NCBI GenBank assembly: GCA_037903475.1
Contig: JBAJFG010000621.1
Span: 124,001-188,000 of the forward strand
From: Ancylostoma caninum
Taxonomy: Eukaryota; Nematoda; Chromadorea; Rhabditida; Ancylostomatidae
Direction: 5' to 3'
DNA: 64,000 nucleotides
Shown here: in pieces, positions 31,076 to 42,761 of the stretch
Layout: every line of letters starts with the position of its first letter
How positions within the stretch are numbered: the stretch's first letter is position 1
Notes under the pieces: model-generated
Told to the model about the DNA's origin: nothing
The model's database searches: none
The model's input: only the letters and a program-made list of their open reading frames with translations
Made by a program: the position numbers and the translations under genes

Positions 31076-31705
31076 AGTAATAGCAATTCACCAGGCGGGT
31101 CTATTTCTGCATGAGGGGTACGCTTGCCCTGTTTCGGCGGACCCTCCTACCTAAATCACCTTGATGTACATTGTTTCCTTTCGTATCGGTGTTCTCTTTC
31201 CATTCCTTTGGAGAAGAACCACTCCTTCCTTTCCATTTATATACACCGGTGGACCCTTATCACTTATATTACCAGAACAACCAGTTGAGCTCAAATCATT
31301 TCGAGATCACATTTGCACTAAATTGGTTACACTCAATTCTTCACGGCCACTAACTTCACTCATATGGGAGAGCATAACTTTGTTCATTTGGGGAAAAGCT
31401 ACCACCTGCGGAATCAAGGGGTTCTCAGGAAAGCGATAGAATTGCCGGGAAGGATATAAATTTTATCAATCCGTTTACACTTTTGTGTTTAAGCGAACAT
31501 CAATACGTCTGGAAGTCCGGCGTTAGCCGGACGGCCAGACTGGTGATTCATAATGCAGAATGTTTGCGAGATAATGTGCTTTAAAACACTATCTAGATAT
31601 GCGCGAAATCTAATAGGTATTCATTTATTAGGAGCCTTTGAAAATGCCTATGCGAAAACAGCGGAAACTTATGTAATACCTTAGAGATGCATCGTTCCAA
31701 TGGTA
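31076..31705. other. No gene; repeat-associated sequence
   Basis: Adjacent to the minisatellite and duplicated with it in the right arm (44,633 and 45,482 both begin CACCAGTCTGGCCGTCCGGC). A 92-codon frame at 31,161 is not supported by its diverged duplicate. Confidence 0.4.
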
Positions 31706-31870
31706 CAGTGAAGGACGCAGGAAATGCGCGGGATTCCGAGGGTGTGTGTGTGTGCAAAAAGTGAGATTTCCACTTCGGGGAAAAACTCGCCGCCTACTAC
31801 CCCCTCCCCTCCCACCTTCTTCAAGAGAAGGGGTCACCAAATTTTCAAACTTAATTCAAATTAAAAAATA
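31706..31870. mobile_element. Truncated, degenerate copy of the 14.67-kb MITE
   Basis: Starts CAGTGAAGGACGCAGG and later has GAGAAGGGGTCACCAAATTT, matching the reverse complement of the full MITE. The other end is missing. Confidence 0.5.
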
Positions 31871-32173
31871 AGTAAGTCCAATATACCCATTATAGAACCT
31901 TGCGAAAAGCCGTTCGACGCGTAACCTAGCACGTTTCAAGTACGAGTTTGAGTCGGCAAAATCGAACGTATGCGCTTCATGTCGATCAGATCGATGGAGC
32001 GACGCAAGGCACTTCGAAGAAAAGAGACGCTTGACAAGACAGCCCGTACCTGCACCGACAATTCTAGAAACCTCCGTTGATGAAACAATTTGAAGAGATA
32101 GGGTTCCTAACGACCTTGTTGCCTTCTGTGTATGTCATTGTTCTCAGCAACTCACATAGATTCTGCTTATATA

Positions 32174-33414
32174 TTAGATTGTCGCGAAAGTTTCCCGCCA
32201 TTCACTTCGAAATCTTACATATTTCCTCAGGATTGTTTTGGATCTTTCTATCCGAGACGTAAATAAAGCGTTGGTCAATGGAGTACTTACACCTTCCTTC
32301 TTTTGGCTTTCGGTTGGAATTATGGCCAAAGAAATCGTCCTGTACTCGAAGCAGGTTCGACTCCTTCTGCTTTACGAATTCAGAAAAAACAGCAGTGCAA
32401 GAGATGCGACAAAAAAAACATGTGATGCGATGGGTCCCTCAACCGTCTCCTACGACACGGCCAAAGTTTGGTTTCGGAAGTCCAGAAATGGCGATTTTGA
32501 CTTGACGGATAAACCACGATCTGGTCGACCAGTTGAAGTCGATCAGGAGCGACTCCCAGAGCTAATTGAAGAGGATCCCTGCCGATACCCGTGAACTGGC
32601 AGATGAACTCCGGTGTCATTACAATACAGTGGCTGTTCACCTGCGCAGCGCCGGAAAGACGTGGAAGTACGGCGCATGGATACCTCACGATCTGAGTGGT
32701 CGCCAGCTCCAGGTGCGCAGAGATGCATGCATGAACCTTTTCACTTTTCGAAGGACTTTCACCTGACTGGACTACTTGGTTACCGGTGATGAAAAGTGGG
32801 TCCTCGACGCAAACCACACGAGAAAGCGCCAGTGGCTCGGACGCGAGAACCTGGGATCCCAACGCCGCAAACAGAACTACACCCTCAGAAGGTAATGCTT
32901 AGTGTTTGGTGGAACTGCAAAGGAATTATTCACTGGGAACTGTTACCAATAAACTCTACTGTCTCCGCTGAAATCTACTGTAGGCGACTGGATTGCGTCG
33001 CTGCGGCTCTTCGTGGGAAACAAAACAAAGTTTACTTCTTACATGACAACGCTCGTCCACACATTGCGAGAGAGACCCAGCAAAATCTGCAGAGCTTAGG
33101 ATGGCATATTCTGGCCCACCCATCGTATTCATCAGACCTAGCGCCCACAGACTACCATCTTTTCTTGTCGTTATCTAATCACCTGAGAAACAGGAAGTTC
33201 GACGATTTGGAACTACTCAAAAAGTGGCTCGGCGAGTTTTTCGCATCAAAATCTCAGAATTTCTACGCAATCGGAATCCACAAGTTACCGGTTAAATGGC
33301 AACACATTGTAGATAATAATGGCTCACATGTACATTGAATATCAGCTGTATTGAATAAAAAAATAAAATTGAAAAAAGATCGAATAGTGGCGGGAAACTT
33401 TCGCGGCAACCTAA
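32174..33414 (+). mobile_element. mariner transposon 2 (1,241 bp), dead
   Basis: Ends TTAGATTGTCGCGAAAGTTT and complement of TTAGGTTGCCGCGAAAGTTT, each flanked by TA (32,172-32,173; 33,415-33,416). Its inverted copy lies at 42,762-44,003. The two mariners in this window have different termini and belong to different subfamilies. Confidence 0.9.
32322..33338 (+). pseudogene. mariner transposase, DD34D, several lesions
   Basis: From ATG 32,322: KEIVLYSKQVRLLLLYEFRK, then frameshift near 32,580 (after LIEEDPCR), a TGA near 32,764 (after FRRTFT), then TGDEKWV, a second frameshift near 32,890, and a long final frame with HDNARPHIARE and APTDYHLF (34 residues between the Asp residues) to NNGSHVH. 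All three lesions occur also in the right arm, so inactivation preceded the inverted duplication. The C-terminal pattern (FYAIGIHKLPVKWQHIVDNN) resembles the irritans-type mariners; the hookworm bandit element belongs to that broad group as I recall, but I did not compare sequences. Confidence 0.85.
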
Positions 33415-33789
33415 TATAAATCTCTATAACGACTCCTGGAGTGAAACCTTGGCTTTTTAATGGTGAATATTGGGGATGTAATTGATAAATTGATGATAAA
33501 TTTTGGAATGATTCCATGCTACATAAACTACCAACTTTCGGTACAATAATGATATCATAACAAATTACACGAAATTTGGAATGGAGTTCGAGAAATTGCT
33601 GGACTGAAAATGCATGTGGAATAAATGAGTTTTGTTCGAACTTTTTCACTCAGATAAAGGGACCACAAGGAAAACACTCGGGTCCACGGATCCTGGTTGG
33701 TTTATATATTTATTTGTGTGAACAACATATTTATATGAGCACGACAACGTTCAGTAAAGTAACTAAGTACTACATACACGACATCTCAC

Positions 33790-36041
33790 CTGAACCTCAA
33801 GTTTCAAAACACTTCCACCGGAAACAAAATTTGATTCGGCCTTTAGTGCTGCCTAAATTGTAAGTTTCTAACATCCAGAAAAATGGGAGGAATTTAGTTC
33901 TCAGAGAATGAATCTTTTTTTCTTCAGAATGAACAGGGAAAGATAATAGCCCATAGCGCTTCGCTCTAACCCCCCCCCGCCCCTCCCAATCTCAATCTGC
34001 CCACCAACATCGATCGCTACGCAACCGAGAGTCGGAACGCATTTAATCTTTTTCTAACGAATTTGACACCAATTAGCACGAGAACACTGCTTAAGAGAAA
34101 GATGATCTAAGTCATCGATCAACTATGAGCAACTTCCACTATTACAGACGTGAACAGTAAGCATTTATTCGCGACCCTCTACTAAGACCAGCGAATCGGG
34201 CATCCGCAGCATGCACTAGATTTCCGCAGACCGCAGCGGAGACCAGCGATGCCTGCGGAAGTCACAGTTGAGGTAGTATGACGAAGGTTTTCCTAAGACG
34301 CAGCCTTGACGCAGCCCTGCTTGGTGTGGAGTGATGTGTGTATGCTGTCTGTGTTGTGTGTATTGTGGTAATAGGTGCCGCTGTGTTGTACATGCCCATC
34401 AGGCAACCGCAGTAGGACTCTTCTAGTCTCGAGAAATGCCGTTTGGACAGCCATACCTGGCTGCCCTATCATTGATTTACATGTTTTGTCTTGATATAAA
34501 CAAGCTGCAAATGATAACAGCTATCATGGGTATATGTATAAGCGAAGGAGAAGGGTGAGCATCATTCAGATGCAGGGAAGAGGAACAGACACGGCGGGGA
34601 TGTAGCGTCAACAAGCCTACATAGCAGTTCAGCAGTCAGCAGCTTCCAGCGCCTGGAGGGTGAATTTCTAGGGCTAGCAGTCATAAACGCACAACCAAGC
34701 GAGACCAGGTTAGCAATCCTACTTTTGCGTCATACATCTCCTAATATTACTTGGTCTATTGGTGACCAATCGCTTTAACCATCTTTGGTTTCGTGATAAA
34801 CGCCTTATGCATCCCAGCATAGGGCGATTTTGCTTCCCCACTACTGAACGCTTGCGCACTCTTCCTATGGCGGAGCCAAGTAGTGAGAGATGAAGAATCT
34901 CGAAATTTGGAAATTCTTCGCGGAGATAAAAGTGATCGCTTCAAGGATTCTTCATTTCGGAGAACATGTTCACCCGCTCAAGTCGGCAGCCAGTGAACGG
35001 ATGCAGGATTACTATGAATCCAGCATAACAAATGTGAGTGATAAGAGGGCAGCCAGGCACGGTTGTCCAAACGGCTTATCTCTTTTCGACGTTCCCCTAG
35101 AACTTAAAGTGCATGGTTGTGCTTAGCGGCTCGCACATGTTCGACTGAGGTGAGAGTCTCGAACGCGGTCCCTGATCTGATACACAGCCTTCAAAGAGAT
35201 TTCAGTCCACTTTTAGCCATGTTCAGACATGTTAACCTCTTATTAGCTAAGCTGTTTACACCCCACTTAGAATGAGTGATGCTGGCCTGTGATCGCAAGA
35301 ATGTATAAAAGGAAAGAGACGGGTAGGACGCCACTAGAAAGAAGAGAAAGGCGAAAATCGGCGGACCCATTGAATGAGCAAGGGAGGCGCTGGTGCATCG
35401 TATTGAGGGAGGATACACACTACGGTAAAGGGAAGATGGCTCCGCTTAGTGAGAGCTCGAGGAGTCTGCCGGCGCACACAAATAGTGGGAAGGAGGTCAG
35501 CAAGCGATGGAGAAACGCAATGAGACGAGTTTACTGTCGTGTCCGACGCGTACTATGGATACAGCTTAAGGTGACCAGAGCATTTTCAGTTGATATTTGC
35601 TGCAAGATCACATCTCTCTTCGCTGTATATATGACGCTGCCAACTAATTTGTCCGCGTAAAAATGCAAGTTGGGAATGAATGGCCACAATCCGGACCGTT
35701 CGGGGCATGGCACAGTGAAAATGAAATGGTGGCATAACTGGAAGCGTTCGGATTCTGCCATTCATGCTCTACTTTGCATTTTTGCGAGGACAAATTAGTT
35801 GGCAGCGTCATATATCGTTCACAGAAAATTCGTGGATCCCTTTTTCTTGTCAAGATTGTCCTTTCATCGAGTATTTGTTTGGGTTATGAATTCGCTCGTA
35901 AGTGACGTACCTCCTTCTTCGTGTTGACGTCTTCGACTTTATAAACAGCACCACATCCACCTTCTCCAAGCTTCTTCAATATGCGCCAACGCTTACCAAT
36001 CACTTTACCCTTTGGTATTTGAACGGGGCCAGAATCCGATA
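33790..36041 (-). CDS. Protein kinase N-lobe exons, TTBK/CK1-like
   Basis: Two minus-strand exons. Exon 35,911-36,041 follows acceptor GGGTTTCCAG and ends in donor GAG/GTACGT; it encodes SDSGPVQIPKGKVIGKRWRI and then LKKLGEGGCGAVYKVEDVNT-KKE. Exon 33,790-33,852 lies between ACAATTTAG and CAG/GTGAGA and encodes AALKAESNFVSGGSVLKLEV-Q. Joined in phase 0 they give the glycine-rich loop (GEGGCG), the ATP-binding Lys in ALK and the helix-C Glu (KLE). The RW..LKKLGEGGCG pattern is characteristic of nematode tau-tubulin/casein kinase 1 family kinases, which phosphorylate Ser/Thr. The 2,058-nt intron holds two foldback elements. No catalytic loop (HRD), DFG or later exons were found; mariner 2 starts ~375 bp downstream. 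So the gene is either truncated or extends with long introns. Upstream exons are also missing. Confidence 0.65.
33853..34437. other. Kinase intron, nothing else recognised
   Basis: A poly(C) patch at ~33,970 and no repeat boundary. Confidence 0.4.
34438..35085. repeat. Foldback element, ~35-bp inverted ends
   Basis: GCCGTTTGGACAGCCATACC at left and the complement of GGCACGGTTGTCCAAACGGC at right. No transposase. Lies in the kinase intron. Confidence 0.55.
35627..35814. repeat. 188-bp snapback MITE
   Basis: ATATATGACGCTGCCAACTA at left and its exact complement at right. The arms continue with few differences for ~60 bp, leaving a short centre. Confidence 0.75.
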
Positions 36042-36293
36042 CTGGAAACCCAGTTCAGATACGGAGAAGGAACCGTTGATCTCAGAGATATTTCAAACAA
36101 AGGCAAACCCATGGAGTTGCCACCAATCTGCTGTGAAGCCTCTAACAAATTGAGGCCTACCACCTCCCGTCAGCACATCACACAACGAAAACAGTATCTG
36201 AATGATCTATAATGAAAAAATATCTCAATGACATTGATACGAATAACTCAGACACGGTGAAAAGGGAGTTGGGGGGGCCACTCTATAAAAGGT

Positions 36294-36404
36294 CATAGGC
36301 TTCACCTTGTAAGCCTAAATGAAAGCACTAGCCTAAGCCTAAGCCTAATCCTATGCTTAAGCATGGGTTTAAGCCTAAGCCTAGGGCTTAGACATAGGCT
36401 TCAC
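36294..36404 (-). repeat. Interstitial telomere-type (TTAGGC) tract
   Basis: Plus strand reads GCCTAA; five perfect hexamers (36,313; three in a row from 36,331; 36,373) among degenerate ones. The tract is bounded by the 12-bp direct repeat CATAGGCTTCAC (36,294 and 36,393) and more widely by the inverted pair GTGAAAAGGGAGTTG (36,257) and CAACTCCCTTTTCAC (36,419). TTAGGC is the telomere repeat of most nematodes. Mirror copy at 39,771-39,881. Confidence 0.7.
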
Positions 36405-36416
36405 AGCAGTGGCACC

Positions 36417-38727
36417 CCTCAACTCCCTTTTCACACTCAGACACTCCATGCGGCCGGCCCGCTCTACCATTGTCGGCCGGAGAATCACCGGGTCGGAGCC
36501 CGGCCGGTAATGGTAGAGGAGGCCGGCCGGCGGTGCTCTTCCGCTCAGCCGGAACTGCTCCAACTCGAGCGGGTACAGCCGCTAGTGCTCAAAATCGCGT
36601 GCTCAGGACAAAGTTGTCCGCGAGTACCCCTCAAATGGCAGCAATTAATGGCGCTTGGTGTCCGGTTGCGCAGTGCCTCGCACAGAAGAGCTCCGGGCTC
36701 TACGCAGCTGTGGACTGTAGTGATAAAAAGGCGACACAAGTCAGCAAATTCTCATCAGGAACTGGAAAAGGTGCCTCTCTGCATCTCGCTCACCTGTTTC
36801 CGCAGTGTTAGCTTTCTTCTACCACCGGTTGGAATCGAACCAAGCTGATCTTTGTTTCTGGCTGTTTGAGAGTGCTTCTGATCTGTCTCTCTCGGCGTAT
36901 ACCTTCACATCTTATCACTACCCTATTAACACTGACCGACCATTCCGACGGGGTTGGCAGGAATGCTACCGTAGTCGATCGGCCGGCCGGAAGGTTATCA
37001 TGGTCGATCGGGCCGGCTCGAAGGTTGTAGTGGTCGACGGGCCGGCCGCCTATGAAACAATCCCCGGTCGGTTGTAGATGTGGTAGAGCGGCCGGCCGGT
37101 GATGAGCTGCTGCGCGCCGGTATGCGGTGATGGACTGGACGCCGGTCACTGATCAGCAGCCGTTCGGCCGGTCGGCACCTACTGGTCGGGGGGCCGGCCG
37201 CACTAAGTGTCTGAGAAGGGCAATTTACGCTTAGGGCTTTCTACACAGCGACGCTGTCGCTGCGACCGTTCACCACCACAAGTTTACTCACAGGCTCCTA
37301 TGCCAGCACGGTATTCCATGCAAACTGTATGATAAGATATGAGAACTCGTAACATTCCGATCTCATCATTTCCATTCATTTTCTTCACTGCGACGGTGTC
37401 GCTGTGAAGTATGCCATGAGCCTTATACTAATTATAATACTCATTCTGTGTGTTCGTGTGAGAATCCCCGATTGGTCATTGATGGTGATTGCGAGGTCAA
37501 CATGATGAAAGGGACGGTTACGGTGAGGTTCAGAGAATGAAGAGAAGCTCTAAAGGATGGGAAGTGCAGAGCTACGAGTCTACCGCGGTTTGGAAGGTGC
37601 GGCGGCCTCACAAAGTGGAGGGGCGCTACGAGGAGGATCCAACGCAGTTATAAAGGTTCCTACGGTATACCCGGCTTCGCTCGGGTGTTTTACTACCCCG
37701 GCAATTTCACACTAATGGGGACATTTGCTAGTGCCGACAAATTCATTGCGGATGCCTATAGTTTTGGTGGTAAACATATTAGCAGGCTCAGGTAACTGTA
37801 AGCAAAAAGTTAGTACTGTTATTTCAGTGTCAATTTCATGGAAAGCAGTTGCCATATTCGTACTTAGGGTTTAGCGTTTTCGATTGATGCAGAGAACACA
37901 TTCTTACCCCGTTCCTTTCTAAAAGCGGAGAAAGAGCAGAAGAAGTTACTGAGTCGATATATCCGTGGAGAGTAGTTGTCATATTCGTGTACAGCGCAAT
38001 GGAAAATCCTAGTAGACACGTATTCACCGGCCCGTGGACGAAAATGGCGAAAAATCATACCAATAACTCTAAATTCTACGCTAAATGTTTGCCACAAATG
38101 TTTATCATTATCATATGTTGTTTATCATTCGTGTTCAGCGCATTGAGAAACCCCAGTAGACCTGTCCCTACCGACCCTCGGGCAAAAATATCGAAAAATC
38201 AATAAAATCGATAAATCGATATTTGGTGCAAAACGGTTATCATATTCGTGTTCAGCGCATTGACAAACCCATTAGACATGTCCTCGCCGCCCCTGAGCAA
38301 AAGTAGCGAAAAATCAATAAAATCGATGAATCAATCGATAATGTCTGGCACGGCCTAAAACATCCGCCGGCCCATGAGGAATAAGCTTGCGAACTTTGGT
38401 CCCGATCGGTTCACCCCCCGCGATTTCTATAAGGAACATACATACATACACACACATACATTCTACTTTATACATACAGATAAGTGGGGGAGACATGTTC
38501 ACTGATAAGAGTGCGCCGGCGCCCAAAAGTGGGGGAAAGGCATGAGGGGAGTTCGAACCTGTGAAGATGGTCGACATCCCGTTGTCCATACGAAGAGAAA
38601 CGTGAAGTCTGCAAAGTTGGGCCATTGCTGTGCTATGAGGCGCTGCCGACCATACCAAGTTGATGTGAAAGTTATGTACGTGGGTTTGTATAACGTTTGT
38701 GGAAAGTAACTATCAGGAATTCCAATG
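36417..38727 (+). repeat. Repeat unit, copy B, at palindrome centre
   Basis: Direct copy of unit A without the MITE. Its last bases (TTCCAATG) are fused to the inverted copy C at 38,727/38,728. Contains the GGCCGG element at 36,437-37,214. Confidence 0.9.
37447..38727. other. Unpaired spacer of the giant palindrome
   Basis: The distal part of unit B. It has no partner at the centre because copy C lacks it, though it matches A (direct) and D (inverted) elsewhere. No gene. Confidence 0.85.
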
Positions 38728-39757
38728 GAATGAGTATTATAATTAGTATAAGGCTCATGGCATACTTCACAGCGACACCGTCGCAGTGAAGAAAATGAAT
38801 GGAAATGATGAGAACGGAATGTTACGAGTTCTCATATCTTATCATACAGTTTGCATGGAATACCGTGCTGGCATAGGAGCCTGTGAGTAAACTTGTGGTG
38901 GTGAACGGTCGCAGCGACAGCGTCGCTGTGTAGAAAGCCCTAAGCGTAAATTGCCCTTCTCAGACACTTAGTGCGGCCGGCCCCCCGACCAGTAGGTGCC
39001 GACCGGCCGAACGGCTGCTGATCAGTGACCGGCGTCCAGTCCATCACCGCATACCGGCGCGCAGCAGCTCATCACCGGCCGGCCGCTCTACCACATCTAC
39101 AACCGACCGGGGATTGTTTCATAGGCGGCCGGCCCGTCGACCACTACAACCTTCGAGCCGGCCCGATCGACCATGATAACCTTCCGGCCGGCCGATCGAC
39201 TACGGTAGCATTCCTGCCAACCCCGTCGGAATGGTCGGTCAGTGTTAATAGGGTAGTGATAAGATGTGAAGGTATACGCCGAGAGAGACAGATCAGAAGC
39301 ACTCTCAAACAGCCAGAAACAAAGATCAGCTTGGTTCGATTCCAACCGGTGGTAGAAGAAAGCTAACACTGCGGAAACAGGTGAGCGAGATGCAGAGAGG
39401 CACCTTTTCCAGTTCCTGATGAGAATTTGCTGACTTGTGTCGCCTTTTTATCACTACAGTCCACAGCTGCGTAGAGCCCGGAGCTCTTCTGTGCGAGGCA
39501 CTGCGCAAGCGGACGCCAAGCGCCATTAATTGCTGCCATTTGAGGGGTACTCGCGGACAACTTTGCCCTGAGCACGCGATTTTGAGCACTAGCGGCTGTA
39601 CCCGCTCGATTTGGAGCAGTTCCGGCTGAGCGGAAGAGCACCGCCGGCCGGCCTCCTCTACCATTACCGGCCGGGCTCCGACCCGGTGATTCTCCGGCCG
39701 ACAATGGTAGAGCGGGCCGGCCGCATGGAGTGTCTGAGTGTGAAAAGGGAGTTGAGG
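38728..39757 (-). repeat. Repeat unit, copy C, truncated
   Basis: Inverted copy of 36,417-37,446. Holds the GGCCGG element (38,960-39,737). Shares with D the variant CCGTTCTC where A and B have CCGATCTC. Confidence 0.9.
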
Positions 39758-39770
39758 GGTGCCACTGCTG

Positions 39771-39881
39771 TGAAGCCTATGTCTAAGCCCTAGGCTTAGG
39801 CTTAAACCCATGCTTAAGCATAGGATTAGGCTTAGGCTTAGGCTAGTGCTTTCATTTAGGCTTACAAGGTAAAGCCTATGA
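39771..39881 (+). repeat. Interstitial TTAGGC tract, right arm
   Basis: Mirror of 36,294-36,404; plus strand reads TTAGGC. Small differences from the left copy (for example GGTAAAGCC for GGTGAAGCC). Confidence 0.7.
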
Positions 39882-40134
39882 CCTTTTATAGAGTGTCCCC
39901 CCCCCAACTCCCTTTTCACCGTGTCTGAGTTATTCGTATCAATGTCATTGAGATATTTTTTCATTATAGATCATTCAGATATTGTTTTCGTTGTGTGATG
40001 TGCTGACGGGAGGTGGTAGGCCTCAATTTGTTAGAGGCTTCACAGCAGATTGGTGGCAACTCCATGGGTTTGCCTTTGGTTGAAATATCTCTGAGATCAA
40101 CGGTTCCTTCTCCGTATCTGAACTGGGTTTCCAG

Positions 40135-42386
40135 TATCGGATTCTGGCCCCGTTCAAATACCAAAGGGTAAAGTGATTGGTAAGCGTTGGCGCATATTGA
40201 AGAAGCTTGGAGAAGGTGGATGTGGTGCTGTTTATAAAGTCGAAGACGTCAACACGAAGAAGGAGGTACGTCACTTACGAGCGAATTCATAACCCAAACA
40301 AATACTCGATGAAAGGACAATCTTGACAAGAAAAAGGGATCCACGAATTTTCTGTGAACGATATATGACGCTGCCAACTAATTTGTCCTCGCAAAAATGC
40401 AAAGTAGAGCATGAATGGCAGAATCCGAACGCTTCCAGTTATGCCACCATTTCATTTTCACTGTGCCATGCCCCGAACGGTCCGGATTGTGGCCATTCAT
40501 TCCCAACTTGCATTTTTACGCGGACAAATTAGTTGGCAGCGTCATATATACAGCGAAGAGAGATGTGATCTTGCTGCAAATATCAACTGAAAATGCTCTG
40601 GTCACCTTAAGCTGTATCCATAGTACGCGTCGGACACGAAGTAAACTCGTCTCATTGCGTTTCTCCATCGCTTGCTGACCTCCTTCCCACTATGTGTGTG
40701 CGCCGGCAGACTCCTCGAGCTCTCACTAAGCGGAGCCATCTTCCCTTTACCGTAGTGTGTATCCTCCCTCAATACGATGCACCAGCGCCTCCCTTGCTCA
40801 TTCAATGGGTCCGCCGATTTTCGCCTTTCTCTTCTTTCTAGTGGCGTCCTACCCGTCTCTTTCCTTTTATACATTCTTGCGATCACAGGCCAGCATCACT
40901 CATTCTAAGTGGGGTGTAAACAGCTTAGCTAATAAGAGGTTAACATGTCTGAACATGGCTAAAAGTGGACTGAAATCTCTTTGAAGGCTGTGTATCAGAT
41001 CAGGGACCGCGTTCGAGACTCTCACCTCAGTCGAACATGTGCGAGCCGCTAAGCACAACCATGCACTTTGAGGTCTAGGGGAACGTCGAAAAGAGATAAG
41101 CCGTTTGGACAACCGTGCCTGGCTGCCCTCTTATCACTCACATTTGTTATGCTGGATTCATAGTAATCCTGCATCCGTTCACTGGCTGCCTACTTGAGCG
41201 GGTGAACATGTTCTCCGAAATGAAGAATCCTTGAAGCGATCACTTTTATCTCCGCGAAGAATTTCCAAATTTCGAGATTCTTCATCTCTCACTACTTGGC
41301 TCCGCCATAGGAAGAGTGCGCAAGCGTTCAGTAGTGGGGAAGCAAAATCGCCCTATGCTGGGATGCATAAGGCGTTTATCACGAAACCAAAGATGGTTAA
41401 AGCGATTGATCACCAATAGACCAAGTAATATTAGGAGATGTATGACGCAAAAGTAGGATTGCTAACCTGGTCTCGCTTGGTTGTGCGTTTATGACTGCTA
41501 GCCCTAGAAATTCACCCTCCAGGCGCTGGAAGCTGCTGACTGCTGAACTGCTATGTAGGCTTGTTGACGCTACATCCCCGCCGTGTCTGTTCCTCTTCCC
41601 TGCATCTGAATGATGCTCACCCTTCTCCTTCGCTTATACATATACCCATAGATAGCTGTTATCATTTGCAGCTCGTTTATATCAAGACAAAACATGTAAA
41701 TCAATGATAGGGCAGCCAGGTATGGCTGTCCAAACGGCATTTCTCGAGACTAGAAGAGTCCTACTGCGGTTGCCTGATGGGCATGTACAACACAGCGGCA
41801 CCTATTACCACAATACACACAACACAGACAGCATACACACATCACTCCACACCAAGCAGGGCTGCGTCAAGGCTGCGTCTTAGGAAAACCTTCGTCATAC
41901 TACCTCAACTGTGACTTCCGCAGGCATCGCTGGTCTCCGCTGCGGTCTGCGGAAATCTAGTGCATGCTGCGGATGCCCGATTCGCTGGTCTTAGTAGAGG
42001 GTCGCGAATAAATGCTTACTGTTCACGTCTGTAATAGTGGAAGTTGCTCATAGTTGATCGATGACTTAGATCATCTTTCTCTTAAGCAGTGTTCTCGTGC
42101 TAATTGGTGTCAAATTCGTTAGAAAAAGATTAAATGCGTTCCGACTCTCGGTTGCGTAGCGATCGATGTTGGTGGGCAGATTGAGATTGGGAGGGGCGGG
42201 GGGGGGTTAGAGCGAAGCGCTATGGGCTATTATCTTTCCCTGTTCATTCTGAAGAAAAAAAGATTCATTCTCTGAGAACTAAATTCCTCCCATTTTTCTG
42301 GATGTTAGAAACTTACAATTTAGGCAGCACTAAAGGCCGAATCAAATTTTGTTTCCGGTGGAAGTGTTTTGAAACTTGAGGTTCAG
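40135..42386 (+). CDS. Protein kinase N-lobe exons, right-arm copy
   Basis: Plus-strand exons 40,135-40,265 and 42,324-42,386 with the same splice sites, glycine loop and ATP-binding Lys as the left copy at 33,790-36,041; both frames are intact. Mariner 2 follows at 42,762. Since neither copy shows the catalytic loop, both may be non-functional as kinases unless distant exons exist. Confidence 0.65.
40362..40549. repeat. 188-bp snapback MITE, right arm
   Basis: Mirror of 35,627-35,814, in the kinase intron. Confidence 0.75.
41090..41737. repeat. Foldback element, right arm
   Basis: Mirror of 34,438-35,085. Confidence 0.55.
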
Positions 42387-42761
42387 GTGAGATGTCGTGT
42401 ATGTAGTACTTAGTTACTTTACTGAACGTTGTCGTGCTCATATAAATATGTTGTTCACACAAATAAATATATAAACCAACCAGGATCCGTGGACCCGAGT
42501 GTTTTCCTTGTGGTCGCTTTATCTGAGTGAAAAAGTTCGAACAAAACTCATTTATTCCACATGCATTTTCAGTCCAGCAATTTCTCGAACTCCATTCCAA
42601 ATTTCGTGTAATTTGTTATGATATCATTATTGTACCGAAAGTTGGTAGTTTATGTAGCATGGAATCATTCCAAAATTTATCATCAATTTATCAATTACAT
42701 CCCCAATATTCACCATTAAAAAGCCAAGGTTTCACTCCAGGAGTCGTTATAGAGATTTATA

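Larger units (their letters stand above)
11047..37446 (+). repeat. Left arm of giant inverted repeat
   Basis: Each segment of this interval recurs as reverse complement in 38,728-64,000. Paired coordinates sum to a constant between indels: 76,174-76,177 for the inner part (31-37.4 kb), 77,251-77,252 for 26.6-29.3 kb, 76,243-76,249 for 19.5-25.3 kb, 75,346-75,347 for 15.0-18.3 kb and 75,047 for 11.0-14.4 kb. 11,047 is simply the partner of the last base of the window, so the real arm probably starts further left. Confidence 0.95.

Noticed and set aside
30611..31091. 140-145-codon frames in all three minus frames
   Set aside because: A 59-bp tandem repeat without stops yields open frames in every phase; no gene.
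36012..36212. Plus-strand frame antisense to the kinase exon (contains GEGTVDLRDISNKGKPMELP)
   Set aside because: It looks protein-like downstream of the overlap, but it overlaps the well-supported kinase exon on the other strand and has no splice support; left as uncertain.
36294..39881. Chromosome end-to-end fusion
   Set aside because: The TTAGGC tracts point away from each other and are separated by 3.4 kb, opposite to the order expected for fused telomeres.
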